Assembly (NCBI GenBank): GCA_949290355.1
Contig: CASERN010000011.1
Coordinates: 733,865 to 797,864 of the forward strand
Reading direction: 5' to 3'
DNA length: 64,000 nt
Source of the DNA: an uncultured bacterium
GTDB taxonomy: Bacteria; Cyanobacteriota; Vampirovibrionia; Gastranaerophilales; Gastranaerophilaceae
In this document: piece after piece, positions 33,899 through 43,592 of the stretch
How the letters are laid out: every line of letters begins with the position of its first letter
How positions within the stretch are numbered: position 1 is the first letter of the stretch
Notes under the pieces: generated by a model
What the model saw: only the letters and a program-made list of their open reading frames with translations
The model's database searches: none
Told to the model about the DNA's origin: nothing
Program-made: the position numbers and the translations under genes

Positions 33899-34939
33899 CT
33901 AGTCAGAGATTACAATTTTTTTCTTTTTCTTTAAACTTATAAGCAAAAGTACTGATAAAATTAATAATAATGTTGTAAATTCTGGATGAAGACTTACCCA
34001 GCAGATTGATATTGCAATAGTACTTAAAGATAAAGTTATTAATATTGTATATAAAAAAGTTGCTTGTTGATTGAGTTTACCCCAAAAAGGTAATTTGTAT
34101 TGAAATGTTGCTGCTGATTGCATTATAAAATTGATACCAATAAACATTAGAATAATACCTATCCCTCTATTAAGCCAATTATTTTTGTAGTTTATACTTT
34201 TATAGTCTTCAATCATAGTCTTAAAGTCAACAAGTCCTTCTCTAACAATTACAAAATTTCCATATTTTGCATCCATATTTACAAGTTTATTATTTGATAA
34301 TTTGGCTATTATTGATAGTTTTATCCCAGAAGGAATATATGAATAAAAAATTTTTTGATCTCCAATCTCTGGAGTATCATAATTATTTCCTGTAAAATAA
34401 AATCCATTGTATATTTTGAAGTTATCATTATAAGGAAGCTGTGTAATTTTATTTATAGAATTTATTTTGTCTATTATTTCCTCTGAAATATTAAAATTTC
34501 CTAAAAAAATATTATTTGCATATATAACCTTTGGAGGGTATTCCATTATAGAAGGGTTATATCTATATTTTTCTTTAAATTTTGAAGAATTAATTACTTT
34601 TCTATTCCATACTTTATTATATATATATTTATCGTTATCCTTTATTTCCTGCCATTGGTACATTTCACAAGTTCGAAAAAGTGCAATAGCTTTTGGAATA
34701 TTAATAATATTGTCAGATAATGTTTGAGACGAATATACAACTCCAGCCATATAAACATTTTGATCTTTTTTTATTTGTTGACTATATGGAGATAGTTTAA
34801 TTGTATCTTTAGAAATATTATTTATAATTTTTAAGGTATTAACATATGATGTTTCATTATAAATTAAGGTAACTATGGATAAAATGCATATAATAATACC
34901 TATAAGCGAAGCTGATAAAAATTTTTCTCTAGTTTTCAA
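33899..34939 (-). CDS. TMEM43/LUMA-family membrane protein
   Basis: This 346-residue protein has an N-terminal membrane helix (about 10-28), then a large non-cytoplasmic part with the family motif FRTCEMYQWQE followed by the NKVWNRKVINSSKFK segment. Three or four helices follow from residue 255 on (GIGIILMFIGINFIM, then FLYTILITLSLSTIAISI). The pattern is that of TMEM43/LUMA, a family found in eukaryotes and scattered bacteria, with unknown bacterial function. The start is a TTG with GGGAG about 10 bases upstream. Confidence 0.75.
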   Translation of the reverse strand: MKTREKFLSASLIGIIICILSIVTLIYNETSYVNTLKIINNISKDTIKLSPYSQQIKKDQNVYMAGVVYSSQTLSDNIINIPKAIALFRTCEMYQWQEIKDNDKYIYNKVWNRKVINSSKFKEKYRYNPSIMEYPPKVIYANNIFLGNFNISEEIIDKINSINKITQLPYNDNFKIYNGFYFTGNNYDTPEIGDQKIFYSYIPSGIKLSIIAKLSNNKLVNMDAKYGNFVIVREGLVDFKTMIEDYKSINYKNNWLNRGIGIILMFIGINFIMQSAATFQYKLPFWGKLNQQATFLYTILITLSLSTIAISICWVSLHPEFTTLLLILSVLLLISLKKKKKIVISD

Positions 34940-34957
34940 TTTTTATCATCTCCCAAA

Positions 34958-35284
34958 CTAGTCAATTAATCCTAAATCTTTTAAAAAACGTTTATTATCA
35001 GACAATTCTAGTAACTTTTCATCATCAGAAGGGTCTTTAACTCCCTTAGAAAATAGAATATCCATTATTTTATTGTGAGAATCATTTTCGGGGTCTGATA
35101 GTGCTAATTTTGTAAAGTTTTTTATATCACATTTTCTTTCATACATATTAACAGCTTTTTTTGTTAATTTGTTTAGGAATAAACTATCTTTACCTTCAAA
35201 ATCAACAGCTAAAGGATTAGTTGCAGCACTTGAATGTTTTTGCTTTTCTATTTTTAATTTTTGAGCTAACTTTTTGAACATCAT
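34958..35284 (-). CDS. Small hypothetical protein
   Basis: This 108-residue, charged and helical protein begins MMFKKLAQKLKIEKQKHSSA and ends KRFLKDLGLID. I chose the start at 35284: AAGGGA lies 7 bases upstream, and a promoter sits inside the longer alternative frame that starts at 35314. It has no membrane segment or signal. It is followed after 18 bp by the TMEM43-like gene, so the two may be cotranscribed. No family is recognised. Confidence 0.6.
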   Translation of the reverse strand: MMFKKLAQKLKIEKQKHSSAATNPLAVDFEGKDSLFLNKLTKKAVNMYERKCDIKNFTKLALSDPENDSHNKIMDILFSKGVKDPSDDEKLLELSDNKRFLKDLGLID

Positions 35285-35305
35285 AACACAATCCCTTATA
35301 TCTAT

Positions 35306-35333
35306 ATTATACACCTATTGTCAAGATTGTCTA
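35306..35333 (-). promoter_or_regulatory. Promoter of the small protein gene
   Basis: On the minus strand TAGACA, 16 bases, TATAAT, 21 bases before the ATG at 35284. Confidence 0.5.
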
Positions 35334-35368
35334 CAATTCTTAACATATTTGATAATATAATTTTTTTC

Positions 35369-35397
35369 TTGATTATAACTTATATTTACACTAGAAT
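35369..35397 (+). promoter_or_regulatory. serS promoter
   Basis: TTGATT, 17 bases, TAGAAT, 39 bases before the serS ATG. No T-box-like leader is present. Confidence 0.5.
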
Positions 35398-35436
35398 AAA
35401 ATTCATAAGTGCATTGAATAATGAAAGAGGTTTAAA

Positions 35437-36702
35437 ATGCTTGATATTAAATTAATTAGAGAGTGTCCTGAAAAAATTAACGAACTTTTAAAGAGAAGAA
35501 ATCCAGAACTTTCTATAGATGAAGTTTTAAAAATTGACGAAGAAAGAAGAAAGATACAAACGCAAGCAGATGAATTGCGTGCAAAAAGAAAAAATGATTC
35601 TCAAAAAATTGGTCAAATGAAAAAGAATGGCGAAAATACTGATGCAATTCAAGAAGAAGTTCGTAAATTAGGTGATGATATTAAAGCATTGGAAGAAAAA
35701 CAAAATGAATTGGACAATAAACAGAGGGATATTCTATTACATATTCCAAATATTCCAGATGAGACAACACCTATTGGTTTGTCAGAAGATGATAATGTAG
35801 AAGTATATAAATGGGGAGAACCAAGAAAATTTGATTTTGAATATAAAGCTCATTGGGATTTATGTGAAGAAAAAGGACTTGTTGATTTTGAACGTGGAGT
35901 AAAACTTTCACAAAGCAGATTTATTTTGTATAGAAATAAAGGTGCAAAACTTGAAAGAGCAATAATAAACTTCTTCTTGGATTATCATTGTAATGAACAA
36001 GGTTATGTAGAAGTTTTACCTCCATTTATGGCTAATGCTGCGACTATGACAGGAACAGGTCAGCTTCCTAAATTTAAAGAGGATATGTATAAATGTGTTG
36101 ACGAAGATTTGTATTTAATCCCTACTGCTGAAGTTCCTGTTACAAATATCTATGCAAATGAAATTTTATCTGAAGATGATTTGCCAAAATATATGACAGC
36201 ATATACACCATGTTTTAGACGAGAATCAGGCTCTGCTGGAAAAGACACAAGAGGTTTAATAAGAGTTCACCAATTTAATAAAGTTGAACTTGTAAAATTG
36301 TGTACTCCTGAAACTAGTAAAGAAGAACATGAAAAATTAACTGAAGACGCTGAAAAAATGCTTCAATTATTAGAACTTCCATATCGTCGTGAAGCTTTAT
36401 CTACCGGTGATATTGGCTTTTCAGCTAATAAATGTTGGGATTTAGAAGTTTGGATGCCATCTTACGGAACTTATAAAGAAATTTCAAGCTGTTCTAATTA
36501 TGGTGATTATCAAGCTAGACGCGCAAATATTAGATACAGAGAAAAAGCAACTGGTAAAGTAAAATTAGTTCACACAATTAACGGATCAGGACTTGCTGTT
36601 GGTAGAACTTTTGCCGCAATTGTTGAAAATTATCAGCAGGCAGATGGTACAATTATTATTCCGGAAGTTTTAAGAAAATACACTGGTTTTGACAAAATTT
36701 AA
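35437..36702 (+). CDS. serS: Seryl-tRNA synthetase
   Basis: It charges tRNA-Ser. The N-terminal 110 residues form the long coiled-coil arm ([20 protein letters not shown]). The class II core follows, with motif 1 near [20 protein letters not shown], motif 2 [15 protein letters not shown], and motif 3 [17 protein letters not shown]. The length of 421 is normal. GAAAGAGG precedes the ATG, and a terminator follows. Confidence 0.97.
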   Translation: MLDIKLIRECPEKINELLKRRNPELSIDEVLKIDEERRKIQTQADELRAKRKNDSQKIGQMKKNGENTDAIQEEVRKLGDDIKALEEKQNELDNKQRDILLHIPNIPDETTPIGLSEDDNVEVYKWGEPRKFDFEYKAHWDLCEEKGLVDFERGVKLSQSRFILYRNKGAKLERAIINFFLDYHCNEQGYVEVLPPFMANAATMTGTGQLPKFKEDMYKCVDEDLYLIPTAEVPVTNIYANEILSEDDLPKYMTAYTPCFRRESGSAGKDTRGLIRVHQFNKVELVKLCTPETSKEEHEKLTEDAEKMLQLLELPYRREALSTGDIGFSANKCWDLEVWMPSYGTYKEISSCSNYGDYQARRANIRYREKATGKVKLVHTINGSGLAVGRTFAAIVENYQQADGTIIIPEVLRKYTGFDKI

Positions 36703-36724
36703 TAATACTAATTTTCTTATTTGA

Positions 36725-36758
36725 AATAAAAAGCTCCTTATAAAGGAGCTTTTTATTA
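36725..36758 (+). terminator. Terminator after serS
   Basis: AATAAAAAGCTCCTT and complement with a 4-base loop, ending in a T run. Confidence 0.92.
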
Positions 36759-36774
36759 TATATAAATTTTACAT

Positions 36775-36806
36775 TCTTTCTTTCTTTCTTTATTTATTTA
36801 TTTATT
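36775..36806. repeat. Tetranucleotide microsatellite
   Basis: About three TTTC units run into four or five TTTA units, ending at the stop codon of the minus-strand small gene. Length change here would not alter the protein. Confidence 0.8.
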
Positions 36807-37198
36807 TACGCAAAAATATCATCATAGTTTAAGTCTTTTTTGGCAAATTTGTCATTTGCTTTATCAGCAATTTTCCCCATTTTTTTTATAAAACCAACGA
36901 CTCCGCCTCCAAAAATCTTTGAAAATAAATTTTCAGAGTGTTGCTCGAAAAATCTATCATCTGAATTATTAGATTTTGTGTATATATTAGCAGATAATGA
37001 TTTATTATCAGGATTAGCCATCAAAGTGATATCAATTCTAGGATTATTTGCTTGTTTATCAATTATTTTATTTAATAATTCTAATTCTGAGCTATTTTTT
37101 ATTCTTGATTTAATTATTTTATTAACATTAATATTTGAATGTATAGCCATTCCAAAGTTTTGTTGATAAGAATATCCTTGATCAAAGTTTACTTTCAT
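36806..37198 (-). CDS. Small hypothetical protein with NFGMAIH motif
   Basis: This 130-residue protein begins KVNFDQGYSYQQNFGMAIHS. An amphipathic helical region (SSELELLNKIIDKQANN), a beta pair (RIDITLMANPDNKSLSANIY) and a basic C-terminus follow (FIKKMGKIADKANDKFAKK). I chose the ATG at 37198 with AAAGGAG 8 bases upstream; the longer frame has no such site. A weak copy of the bipartite element lies upstream. No named family is recognised. Confidence 0.65.
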   Translation of the reverse strand: MKVNFDQGYSYQQNFGMAIHSNINVNKIIKSRIKNSSELELLNKIIDKQANNPRIDITLMANPDNKSLSANIYTKSNNSDDRFFEQHSENLFSKIFGGGVVGFIKKMGKIADKANDKFAKKDLNYDDIFA

Positions 37199-37213
37199 TT
37201 GGTTGTCTCCTTT

Positions 37214-37247
37214 ATATACTATAAAATACAAGATATTTTTTTTTGCT
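37214..37247 (-). promoter_or_regulatory. Weak bipartite promoter-like element (copy i)
   Basis: On the minus strand AGCAAAA is followed after roughly 12 bases by GTATTTTATAGTATA. It is similar to, but weaker than, copies c-f. Confidence 0.25.
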
Positions 37248-37317
37248 ACTGAAAATAATAAAGTTTTACAAATCCATGTTTTTAGGGCATAATATTATTA
37301 TAGCAAAAGGAGTTTAG

Positions 37318-39603
37318 ATGTACGAGTTTCCATTTGAGCTGGATGAATTTCAAAAAGAGGCGTGCAAGTATATTGATGATAATAAAAGTGTTGTTGTATG
37401 CGCGCCAACAGGTGCTGGTAAAACTGTTATTGCACAGCATGCAATCCATAGAGCATTAGAAAATGGAAAGAGAATTTTTTACACAACTCCATTAAAAGCT
37501 CTTTCTAATCAGAAATATTACGATTTCGGAGAGAAATATGGACATGATAAAGTAGGGCTTTTGACAGGTGATACTTCAATTAATCGTAACGCTCAAATTG
37601 TTATAATGACGACAGAAGTCTTTCGTAACATGCTTTATGGTACAAATTTTGGTTCCGTAACTGATAATATGAAAGATGTAAAATATGTAGTATTAGATGA
37701 AGTTCATTATATGAATGATGAACAACGTGGAACAGTTTGGGAAGAGAGTATTATTTACTGCCCGACAAATGTTCAAATAATAGCTCTTTCTGCGACTGTT
37801 GCAAATGCTCAAGAGCTTACTGATTGGATAAATACTGTGCACTCAAAAACAGAATTGGTGAATACAGATTTTAGACCTGTACCTTTAAAATTTTACTATT
37901 TTGATAGCTCTCAACCAACAAAATTGTTACCACTATTAACTCCAAGCGGTCAATTAAATAAAAAAATTAAACCAGAAAAGAAAGTTTTTGGTCGTAAATT
38001 TCAAAATAAAAAATCATATGTTAAAGATATTATCAGAAATTTAAAAGAAAATGATATGTTACCAGCGATATATTTTACATTTTCGCGTAGAAAATGTGAT
38101 GAACAAATGGAAAAATGTGCATCATTGGAGTTGGTAACAAAGGGCGAAAAGGCTGAAATAAGACAGTTTATAGACGATTACATAGCAGAAAATCCTCACT
38201 TATATAACAATAAACATATTGAATATTTGCTTTGCGGTGTTGCCTCTCATCACGCAGGATTATTACCAGCTTGGAAAATATTAGTTGAAAAACTTTTTCA
38301 AAAAGGACTTATTAAAGTTGTTTTTGCGACTGAAACATTAGCTGCCGGAATTAATATGCCAGCTCGTTCTACAGTAATTAGTTCTACTAGTAAAAGAACT
38401 GATAGCGGACATAGAATGCTAACAGCCAGTGAGTTTTTGCAAATGTCCGGCAGAGCCGGCAGAAGAGGAATGGATGAAGTTGGTTATGTAACAATTGTTG
38501 GAACTCAATTTCAAACTCCTGAGGAAGTTGCTGAACTTGTATTGAGCGATGCTAATCCATTAGAGAGTCGTTTTTCACCTAGTTATTCTATGGTTTTAAA
38601 TTTACTTCAAAGATTTTCATTGGAAGAAGCTAAAGAATTAATATTAAAAAGTTTTGGGTATTTTTCATCCGATTCAAGATTGCAGCCATTATTAAAATTG
38701 CAAGATCAAATTTATAATGATATAAATTCAAGAGCATTTTTATGTCCGTATAAATTACCTGATAAAGAATTAAATGAATATGATAAAATAAGACATATAT
38801 ATGTTCAAAACAGGCAAACATATAAAAAAATATGCAAACAAGAACGTTCAAAAAATAGACCACTTTCTCCTGAAGCATTAGAATTTGGTAAACAAACAAA
38901 AGAATTACTTGAAAAAATGCATACATTTAGGTGTGATAACTGTAAATTATACAAAAAGCACTCGAAAAATATTGAAGTAATAGAACGGTTAAATATAAGA
39001 AATAATAAACTTCAAAAAGAAATAGAAAAACAAAGAGACATATTCTGGAATAAATTTTTGGCTCATAGAAACGTATTAATTGATGTTGGCTATTTAAAAG
39101 ATGATTATCCGACAGAACAAGGAAAGACTACATCTCAAATTCGTTCTGAAAATGAGTTGTTTATTGCTGAAATAGTATTTTCTAATGTACTTGAAAATTT
39201 AACTCCATCACAATTAGCTGCAGTAATTTGTGCAGTTACAACAGAAGATTTAAGAATAGATATTCCATACTTGCCTTTATCAACTACTGTGCGAAAAACT
39301 CTTAATTTGATAAGAAATTTAAGAAGAAAAATCGAAAAAATTCAATGCAGGTACTCTGTAGAAGCTCCTATGTATATAAATCCATATTTTAGCTCATTAA
39401 TAGAGTTATGGACAGATGGCGCAGATTGGGAAAATATAGCTGAACAAATTGATATTGGAGAGGGCGATATTGTTAGATCATTTAAGCGTGTAGTAGATGT
39501 TCTCCGCCAATTAACGGTTATTGACAATATCCCTGAAAGCCTTGTTTTTACTGCGAGAGAAGCCATTGAAAAAATACAACGCGAACCTGTTAATATTGAT
39601 TAA
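37318..39603 (+). CDS. Ski2-like DEVH-box RNA helicase
   Basis: This 761-residue protein has the complete Ski2-type helicase core. The elements are Walker A CAPTGAGKT (residues 28-36), TTPLKALSNQKY, motif II LDEVHYMND, motif III ALSATVANA, and motif VI LQMSGRAGRRGMDEVG. FATETLAAGINMPAR lies just before motif VI. The C-terminal 330 residues contain a C-x-x-C pair (RCDNCKLYKKH) and a helical region comparable to the DSHCT domain of Mtr4/Ski2. Such proteins unwind RNA; cyanobacterial relatives exist. AAAGGAG precedes the ATG. Confidence 0.92.
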   Translation: MYEFPFELDEFQKEACKYIDDNKSVVVCAPTGAGKTVIAQHAIHRALENGKRIFYTTPLKALSNQKYYDFGEKYGHDKVGLLTGDTSINRNAQIVIMTTEVFRNMLYGTNFGSVTDNMKDVKYVVLDEVHYMNDEQRGTVWEESIIYCPTNVQIIALSATVANAQELTDWINTVHSKTELVNTDFRPVPLKFYYFDSSQPTKLLPLLTPSGQLNKKIKPEKKVFGRKFQNKKSYVKDIIRNLKENDMLPAIYFTFSRRKCDEQMEKCASLELVTKGEKAEIRQFIDDYIAENPHLYNNKHIEYLLCGVASHHAGLLPAWKILVEKLFQKGLIKVVFATETLAAGINMPARSTVISSTSKRTDSGHRMLTASEFLQMSGRAGRRGMDEVGYVTIVGTQFQTPEEVAELVLSDANPLESRFSPSYSMVLNLLQRFSLEEAKELILKSFGYFSSDSRLQPLLKLQDQIYNDINSRAFLCPYKLPDKELNEYDKIRHIYVQNRQTYKKICKQERSKNRPLSPEALEFGKQTKELLEKMHTFRCDNCKLYKKHSKNIEVIERLNIRNNKLQKEIEKQRDIFWNKFLAHRNVLIDVGYLKDDYPTEQGKTTSQIRSENELFIAEIVFSNVLENLTPSQLAAVICAVTTEDLRIDIPYLPLSTTVRKTLNLIRNLRRKIEKIQCRYSVEAPMYINPYFSSLIELWTDGADWENIAEQIDIGEGDIVRSFKRVVDVLRQLTVIDNIPESLVFTAREAIEKIQREPVNID

Positions 39604-39643
39604 TAAATTGGCAAAAATTTTTGTTTATAATTTTTGATAAGGT

Positions 39644-40498
39644 ATGAAAATAATTCCAACATTTATTACACACAAAAGGATTTTACCTTTATTTACTGCT
39701 GTCTCTTTAATGGTTCCTTTAAAAACGGCAAAGGAAACTACTAATTTGTTGCCAAATGTATTTAATTCTGCATATATCATTCCAAATTCTAAGAGTTTGC
39801 ATAAAAACGTAATACAAGGATTGAAAATTATAAAATCAGTGAATTTTCAAGGTGGAGTTTCATATATGTTTGATTCTCTGTCAGTAAAAATTTTAAAAGA
39901 CAGGATTATGAGGCAAGATTCTCAAATCGTTTATAAATTACCTATAAAAAATACTAAAAATGTTTATCTTGAACCTTTTGGAATGTTTGGGGCTGATAGA
40001 CCAAACGGAAAAGATATTCGACCTCATTTAGGGTTGGATATATTTGTATCTCCTTATTCTCGAAAACCAAAATCCCCAGTTACAATATATTCACCAATTG
40101 ATGGTGTTGTAATTTCACATAAAAGAGCAAGAAAAGATGATAATGTAATTTCTAATTGCATAACAATGTTGGGAGTAGATGGAAGAAAGTATTCTTTTGA
40201 TCATATGGCAAGACCTACCGACTATAAGGATTCCATACCATTGCCTACAGTTGGAACAATTATTAATGCAGGTGATAAAATTGGTTATGTTGGCGCTACA
40301 GGAGAAACTACAATGTGGCATTTACACTTGATTGTTATGACTGATGAAGAGCTTCAAAAACAAGTTAAAAATCAATCAATAGTTGATATGGCAAAAAAAT
40401 CAGACTACTGCCCAATAAGAGGCCAAGTAAATCCTCTAAGTGAAAAAGATGCTGGTCCTATTGCGAAATTATTAAATGAATATAGAGTTAAAAAATAA
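39644..40498 (+). CDS. M23-family peptidase (LytM-like)
   Basis: This 284-residue protein has a hydrophobic N-terminal stretch (about 12-26) that could anchor it. The C-terminal zinc peptidase domain has the ligands HLGLDIFVS (H-x-x-x-D) and WHLHLIVM (H-x-H). YSPIDGVVISHKRA and GDKIGYVGATGETT lie between them, as in LytM/LasA enzymes. Such enzymes cut peptide bridges in peptidoglycan. The order of motifs is complete, so it is probably active. AAGG precedes the ATG, and a TATAAT lies 12 bases further upstream. Confidence 0.9.
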   Translation: MKIIPTFITHKRILPLFTAVSLMVPLKTAKETTNLLPNVFNSAYIIPNSKSLHKNVIQGLKIIKSVNFQGGVSYMFDSLSVKILKDRIMRQDSQIVYKLPIKNTKNVYLEPFGMFGADRPNGKDIRPHLGLDIFVSPYSRKPKSPVTIYSPIDGVVISHKRARKDDNVISNCITMLGVDGRKYSFDHMARPTDYKDSIPLPTVGTIINAGDKIGYVGATGETTMWHLHLIVMTDEELQKQVKNQSIVDMAKKSDYCPIRGQVNPLSEKDAGPIAKLLNEYRVKK

Positions 40499-40557
40499 AG
40501 ATAAAAAGTGTTAATGATACTATATTAAGTTTTGTAAAACCCTTGATATAAAAGGGA

Positions 40558-40586
40558 TTGAAGTATTTGTTAAAATATGTTACAAT
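40558..40586 (+). promoter_or_regulatory. Promoter of the glycosidase-like gene
   Basis: TTGAAG, 17 bases, TACAAT. Transcription would start near 40593, giving a leader of about 117 nt. Confidence 0.5.
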
Positions 40587-40592
40587 AGTAGT

Positions 40593-40709
40593 AGGAAGAT
40601 CCTGAAAATGGTTTAATCAAAAAAAATCAGGTTTCCGATGAGTGTTATTCCCCACCCCACTCTTAAATCAAAAAGGTATCCGGTTACTTTTACCAGATGA
40701 GGTGACACT
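40593..40709 (+). promoter_or_regulatory. Structured mRNA leader, possible riboswitch or attenuator
   Basis: The leader is richer in G+C than its surroundings. It can form GGAA-GATCCTGA pairing with TCAGG-TTTCC, then a GAGTG/CACTC hairpin enclosing CCCCACCC. GGTA/TACC pairing follows close to the GATGAGGTGAC ribosome binding site. I match it to no known riboswitch class. Confidence 0.4.
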
Positions 40710-41975
40710 ATGGATACGTTGATTTATAATGCTGAAAATTATGAGCTGAAAAAATTATTTGAAGTACTTACCAATATTTTAATAATTGGTGTAATAATTT
40801 TGTGTCAGGTGTTGCTTCCTATTCATGCAAGTGGTACAAAAGTTGCACAGGTTACAGCACCTGACTTTGATACAGGACAAATTAAACAGAGGATATTAAA
40901 TGAAATATCCCCTGAGATTCGGCAGAAAAATTTTGATACCTTAGTAAAAAATAAGTACCCAAAAGCTGCCATATATAATGTAACAAATGGGGTAAAGCAT
41001 ATTAAAGTTACAAAATACTATAATGGAAAACCTGTCAGAATAAATGTTGTAGAAGTTGATATGAAACTTGCAAATAATTTGGAATTGACTCCAGCACTTT
41101 CATCAGATTCCACATTAAAAAGTAGAAGGACTATTACTACAATTGCGAAAAATAATAACGCTATAGTTGCATTAAATGGTACATATTTTAAACCTCAAAC
41201 AGGTGTTCCTCTTGGAACATTAATGATAAATGGAAAAATTTATACAGGACCAATCTATGATAGGGTAGCAATGGGTGTTTTTGACAATAAATTTGAACTT
41301 GCAAGAATTCAATTGAATGCAAATATAAAAGGAAGCGGAAAAACAATAAAAGTTGACAATATTAATCAACCAAGAATGCTTTCGACATATGTTCTAGTAT
41401 ACACCCCGGAATGGGGAAAATTAGCACCTGCTGCTCCTAAATATGGTGTTGGTTTACAGATTAATAAGGAAAATAAAATTGTAAAAGCATCAGCAAATGC
41501 ACTTGAAATACCTGAAGGAGGATTTGTAATTTCAGGTCCAAAAAGTCTTTTATATCAATTATTAAAAAATAAAGATGTTGAACTATCTATTAACACAAAT
41601 CCTGAGTGGAAAGGCGTTAAGCATATTATTAGTGGAGGACCATATCTTGTTAAAGATGGTGAAGTATATGTTGATATGACTGCACAAAAATTAGGTGCTA
41701 TTGGAGGCAGGAATCCAAGAAGTGCTATTGGCTATACAGCAGATAATAATTTGATTTTAGTTGCTGTAGATGGACGTGAAGGAAGTTCTATCGGTATGAC
41801 ATTAATGGAATTAGCTAACTTTATGCAATCAATTGGTTGTGTTGGTGCTATCAATTTGGATGGCGGAGGCTCAACTGTTATGTATGTAAATGGCAAAGTT
41901 GTAAACAACCCACAACAAACAGGTGGAATTCCACTTTCTAATGCAATTATATTATCAAAAACTGAAAAATCTTAG
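40710..41975 (+). CDS. Phosphodiester glycosidase-family protein (NAGPA/DUF2233)
   Basis: This 421-residue protein has one membrane helix at about 24-45 (VLTNILIIGVIILCQVLLPI) and an extracytoplasmic domain. The NAGPA-type signatures are ALNGTYFKPQTGVPLGTLMI, HIISGGPYLVKDG, GGRNPRSAIGYT, LVAVDGREGSSIG and INLDGGGSTVMYVNG. Family members include the mammalian uncovering enzyme and bacterial proteins tied to exopolysaccharide and spore-wall metabolism; the substrate here is unknown. A long structured leader and a good GAGGTG site lie upstream. Confidence 0.92.
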   Translation: MDTLIYNAENYELKKLFEVLTNILIIGVIILCQVLLPIHASGTKVAQVTAPDFDTGQIKQRILNEISPEIRQKNFDTLVKNKYPKAAIYNVTNGVKHIKVTKYYNGKPVRINVVEVDMKLANNLELTPALSSDSTLKSRRTITTIAKNNNAIVALNGTYFKPQTGVPLGTLMINGKIYTGPIYDRVAMGVFDNKFELARIQLNANIKGSGKTIKVDNINQPRMLSTYVLVYTPEWGKLAPAAPKYGVGLQINKENKIVKASANALEIPEGGFVISGPKSLLYQLLKNKDVELSINTNPEWKGVKHIISGGPYLVKDGEVYVDMTAQKLGAIGGRNPRSAIGYTADNNLILVAVDGREGSSIGMTLMELANFMQSIGCVGAINLDGGGSTVMYVNGKVVNNPQQTGGIPLSNAIILSKTEKS

Positions 41976-42001
41976 TCATTAATCTTTCATAATCAGCACA
42001 C

Positions 42002-42031
42002 CCTGCATAATATTTATGCAGGCTTTTTTTT
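42002..42031 (+). terminator. Terminator after the glycosidase-like gene
   Basis: CCTGCATAA/TTATGCAGG-type stem with a short loop, followed by a run of eight Ts. It overlaps the end of the convergent operon by 2 bp. Confidence 0.88.
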
Positions 42032-42437
42032 ATCTAGAAATATTTTGGTCAATAATGTCAGATACCCAAGGGATATAGCTGTATTTGCCTAAAAAAGCAG
42101 TTACTGCAAGATAAATAAGAAATATGTAAATAATTGTTTGTAATATTGAATAATCAAAAAATAGTGGCATATTTAAAAGGAAATTAATTTGTGCAACTAA
42201 TTTATTTACAAATGGAATAAAACTTGCCAAATTTGATAACCACCCAATGAAAATGGACAAAACCGCAAAAGCTAAAGATATGAATATAGATTGAAAAATA
42301 TGATATTGCAAAAAAGGTCTCAATTTAGCTTTTGTAAATAAACCAATGATAAGCCAAATAAAACCTGCCATTCCCATTGTTAAATAAGAAAATGGTGCAA
42401 CTAATCTCTCAATTGGATATGGGGTATCTTCACGCAT
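42030..42437 (-). CDS. Four-helix membrane protein, possibly Tic20-like
   Basis: This 135-residue protein has about four hydrophobic segments (FSYLTMGMAGFIWLIIGLF, SIFISLAFAVLSIFIGWL, INFLLNMPLFF, ILQTIIYIFLIYLAVTAFLG). The FLQYHIFQSIFISL motif recalls the NTMQAI region of cyanobacterial Tic20-type proteins. The call is tentative. It starts directly after the stop codon of the TPR gene (TAAATG) and is the last gene of a four-gene operon. Confidence 0.6.
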   Translation of the reverse strand: MREDTPYPIERLVAPFSYLTMGMAGFIWLIIGLFTKAKLRPFLQYHIFQSIFISLAFAVLSIFIGWLSNLASFIPFVNKLVAQINFLLNMPLFFDYSILQTIIYIFLIYLAVTAFLGKYSYIPWVSDIIDQNISR

Positions 42438-43499
42438 TTATACAGCTTCTCCGTTTCTTTTTTTGTCAATATACTCATCTAAAATTTGTGTATATACAAG
42501 TCTATATTCATCATTTTCAGGAGAAATATTAATTGAAGCTCTGTATGATGCAATAGCTTGTTCAATTTCACCTTTTAGATAATGGGCATTACCAAGCAGC
42601 ATATATGTTTTGCTGCTGTTTGGTTTTAATCTAATGGCTTCTTTATATAAATCCATTGCCAAATCTAATTGGTTAAAATTTGTATATAAATTAGCAAGAA
42701 GTACTTGTGCATTTATCTCTTTTGGTTGGACATCAACAGCTTTTTTATACATTCCGACAGCCATGTCGTATTCTCCAAATTCAGAAAGCGAAATAGCATA
42801 ACAAATATAAGCTTTGTAATTGTTTCCCTCCATTTTTAAAGCTTTTTCGAAATAATTGTAAGCTTTTTCTCTCTCTTTCATTAAGGTTAGAGTATTACCT
42901 ATACATATTGCAACAATTTTGTTGTCAGGATTTAATACAAATACCTTTTTATAAAGTTCTAGAGCTGTTTCATAATCATATAATTTGAAACAAACATTAC
43001 CCATGTCAACCAATGCAGTTAAATTTTCAGGATCTAATGAAAGAGCCTTTTCATAGTATGCTTTAGCTTCAATATAATCTTCGTTATCTTGGTATAAAAG
43101 TGCAATTGCATTATAAATTTCAGGGTTTGTAGAATTTAAATCAATTGCTCTATTGTAATAAAATAATGCTTTGGGAAAATTTTTCCATTCCGCAAAAACA
43201 TTACCCATATTATAATATATAAGATAATTTTTAGGATTCACTTCCAAAGCTTTATTGTAGTAAGCTAAAGACTTTCTAAAATCTTTTTCATAAAACCACA
43301 TTGTACCCATGCCAACAAGAGCTTGTACATCATTCGGTTTTATAGCAAGTAAACTTTCTAAGACAGACATAACCTTATCGTAATCCTCAAGTTGAAGATA
43401 AAGCTCAGATAACTTATGATAATTGTCTGTATTTTGAGGATCTTTAGCCATATTTAGCACAAGATCATTAATTTGTTTATTTAATTCGTTTCTATCCAT
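42438..43499 (-). CDS. TPR-repeat protein
   Basis: This 353-residue protein consists almost entirely of about nine tetratricopeptide repeats. Typical units include FRKSLAYYNKALEVNPKN, FPKALFYYNRAIDLN and YETALELYKKVFVLNPDN. It has no signal peptide, so it is probably a cytoplasmic scaffold or, with the membrane protein that follows without a gap, an adaptor for it. AAAGG precedes the ATG. It lies between rsfS and the membrane-protein gene. Confidence 0.92.
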   Translation of the reverse strand: MDRNELNKQINDLVLNMAKDPQNTDNYHKLSELYLQLEDYDKVMSVLESLLAIKPNDVQALVGMGTMWFYEKDFRKSLAYYNKALEVNPKNYLIYYNMGNVFAEWKNFPKALFYYNRAIDLNSTNPEIYNAIALLYQDNEDYIEAKAYYEKALSLDPENLTALVDMGNVCFKLYDYETALELYKKVFVLNPDNKIVAICIGNTLTLMKEREKAYNYFEKALKMEGNNYKAYICYAISLSEFGEYDMAVGMYKKAVDVQPKEINAQVLLANLYTNFNQLDLAMDLYKEAIRLKPNSSKTYMLLGNAHYLKGEIEQAIASYRASINISPENDEYRLVYTQILDEYIDKKRNGEAV

Positions 43500-43592
43500 A
43501 ATACCTTTATTTTACACTATTTTTAATTTATTGCAATAGTATTTAGAAATGTTACACAAAGAAAAAGCCCCGAATTAACGGAGCTGATTACG

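Noticed and set aside
36775-36806. TTTC/TTTA repeat as a phase-variation switch
   Set aside because: It lies at and beyond the stop codon of the minus-strand gene and not in a promoter or coding frame, so length change should have no obvious effect.
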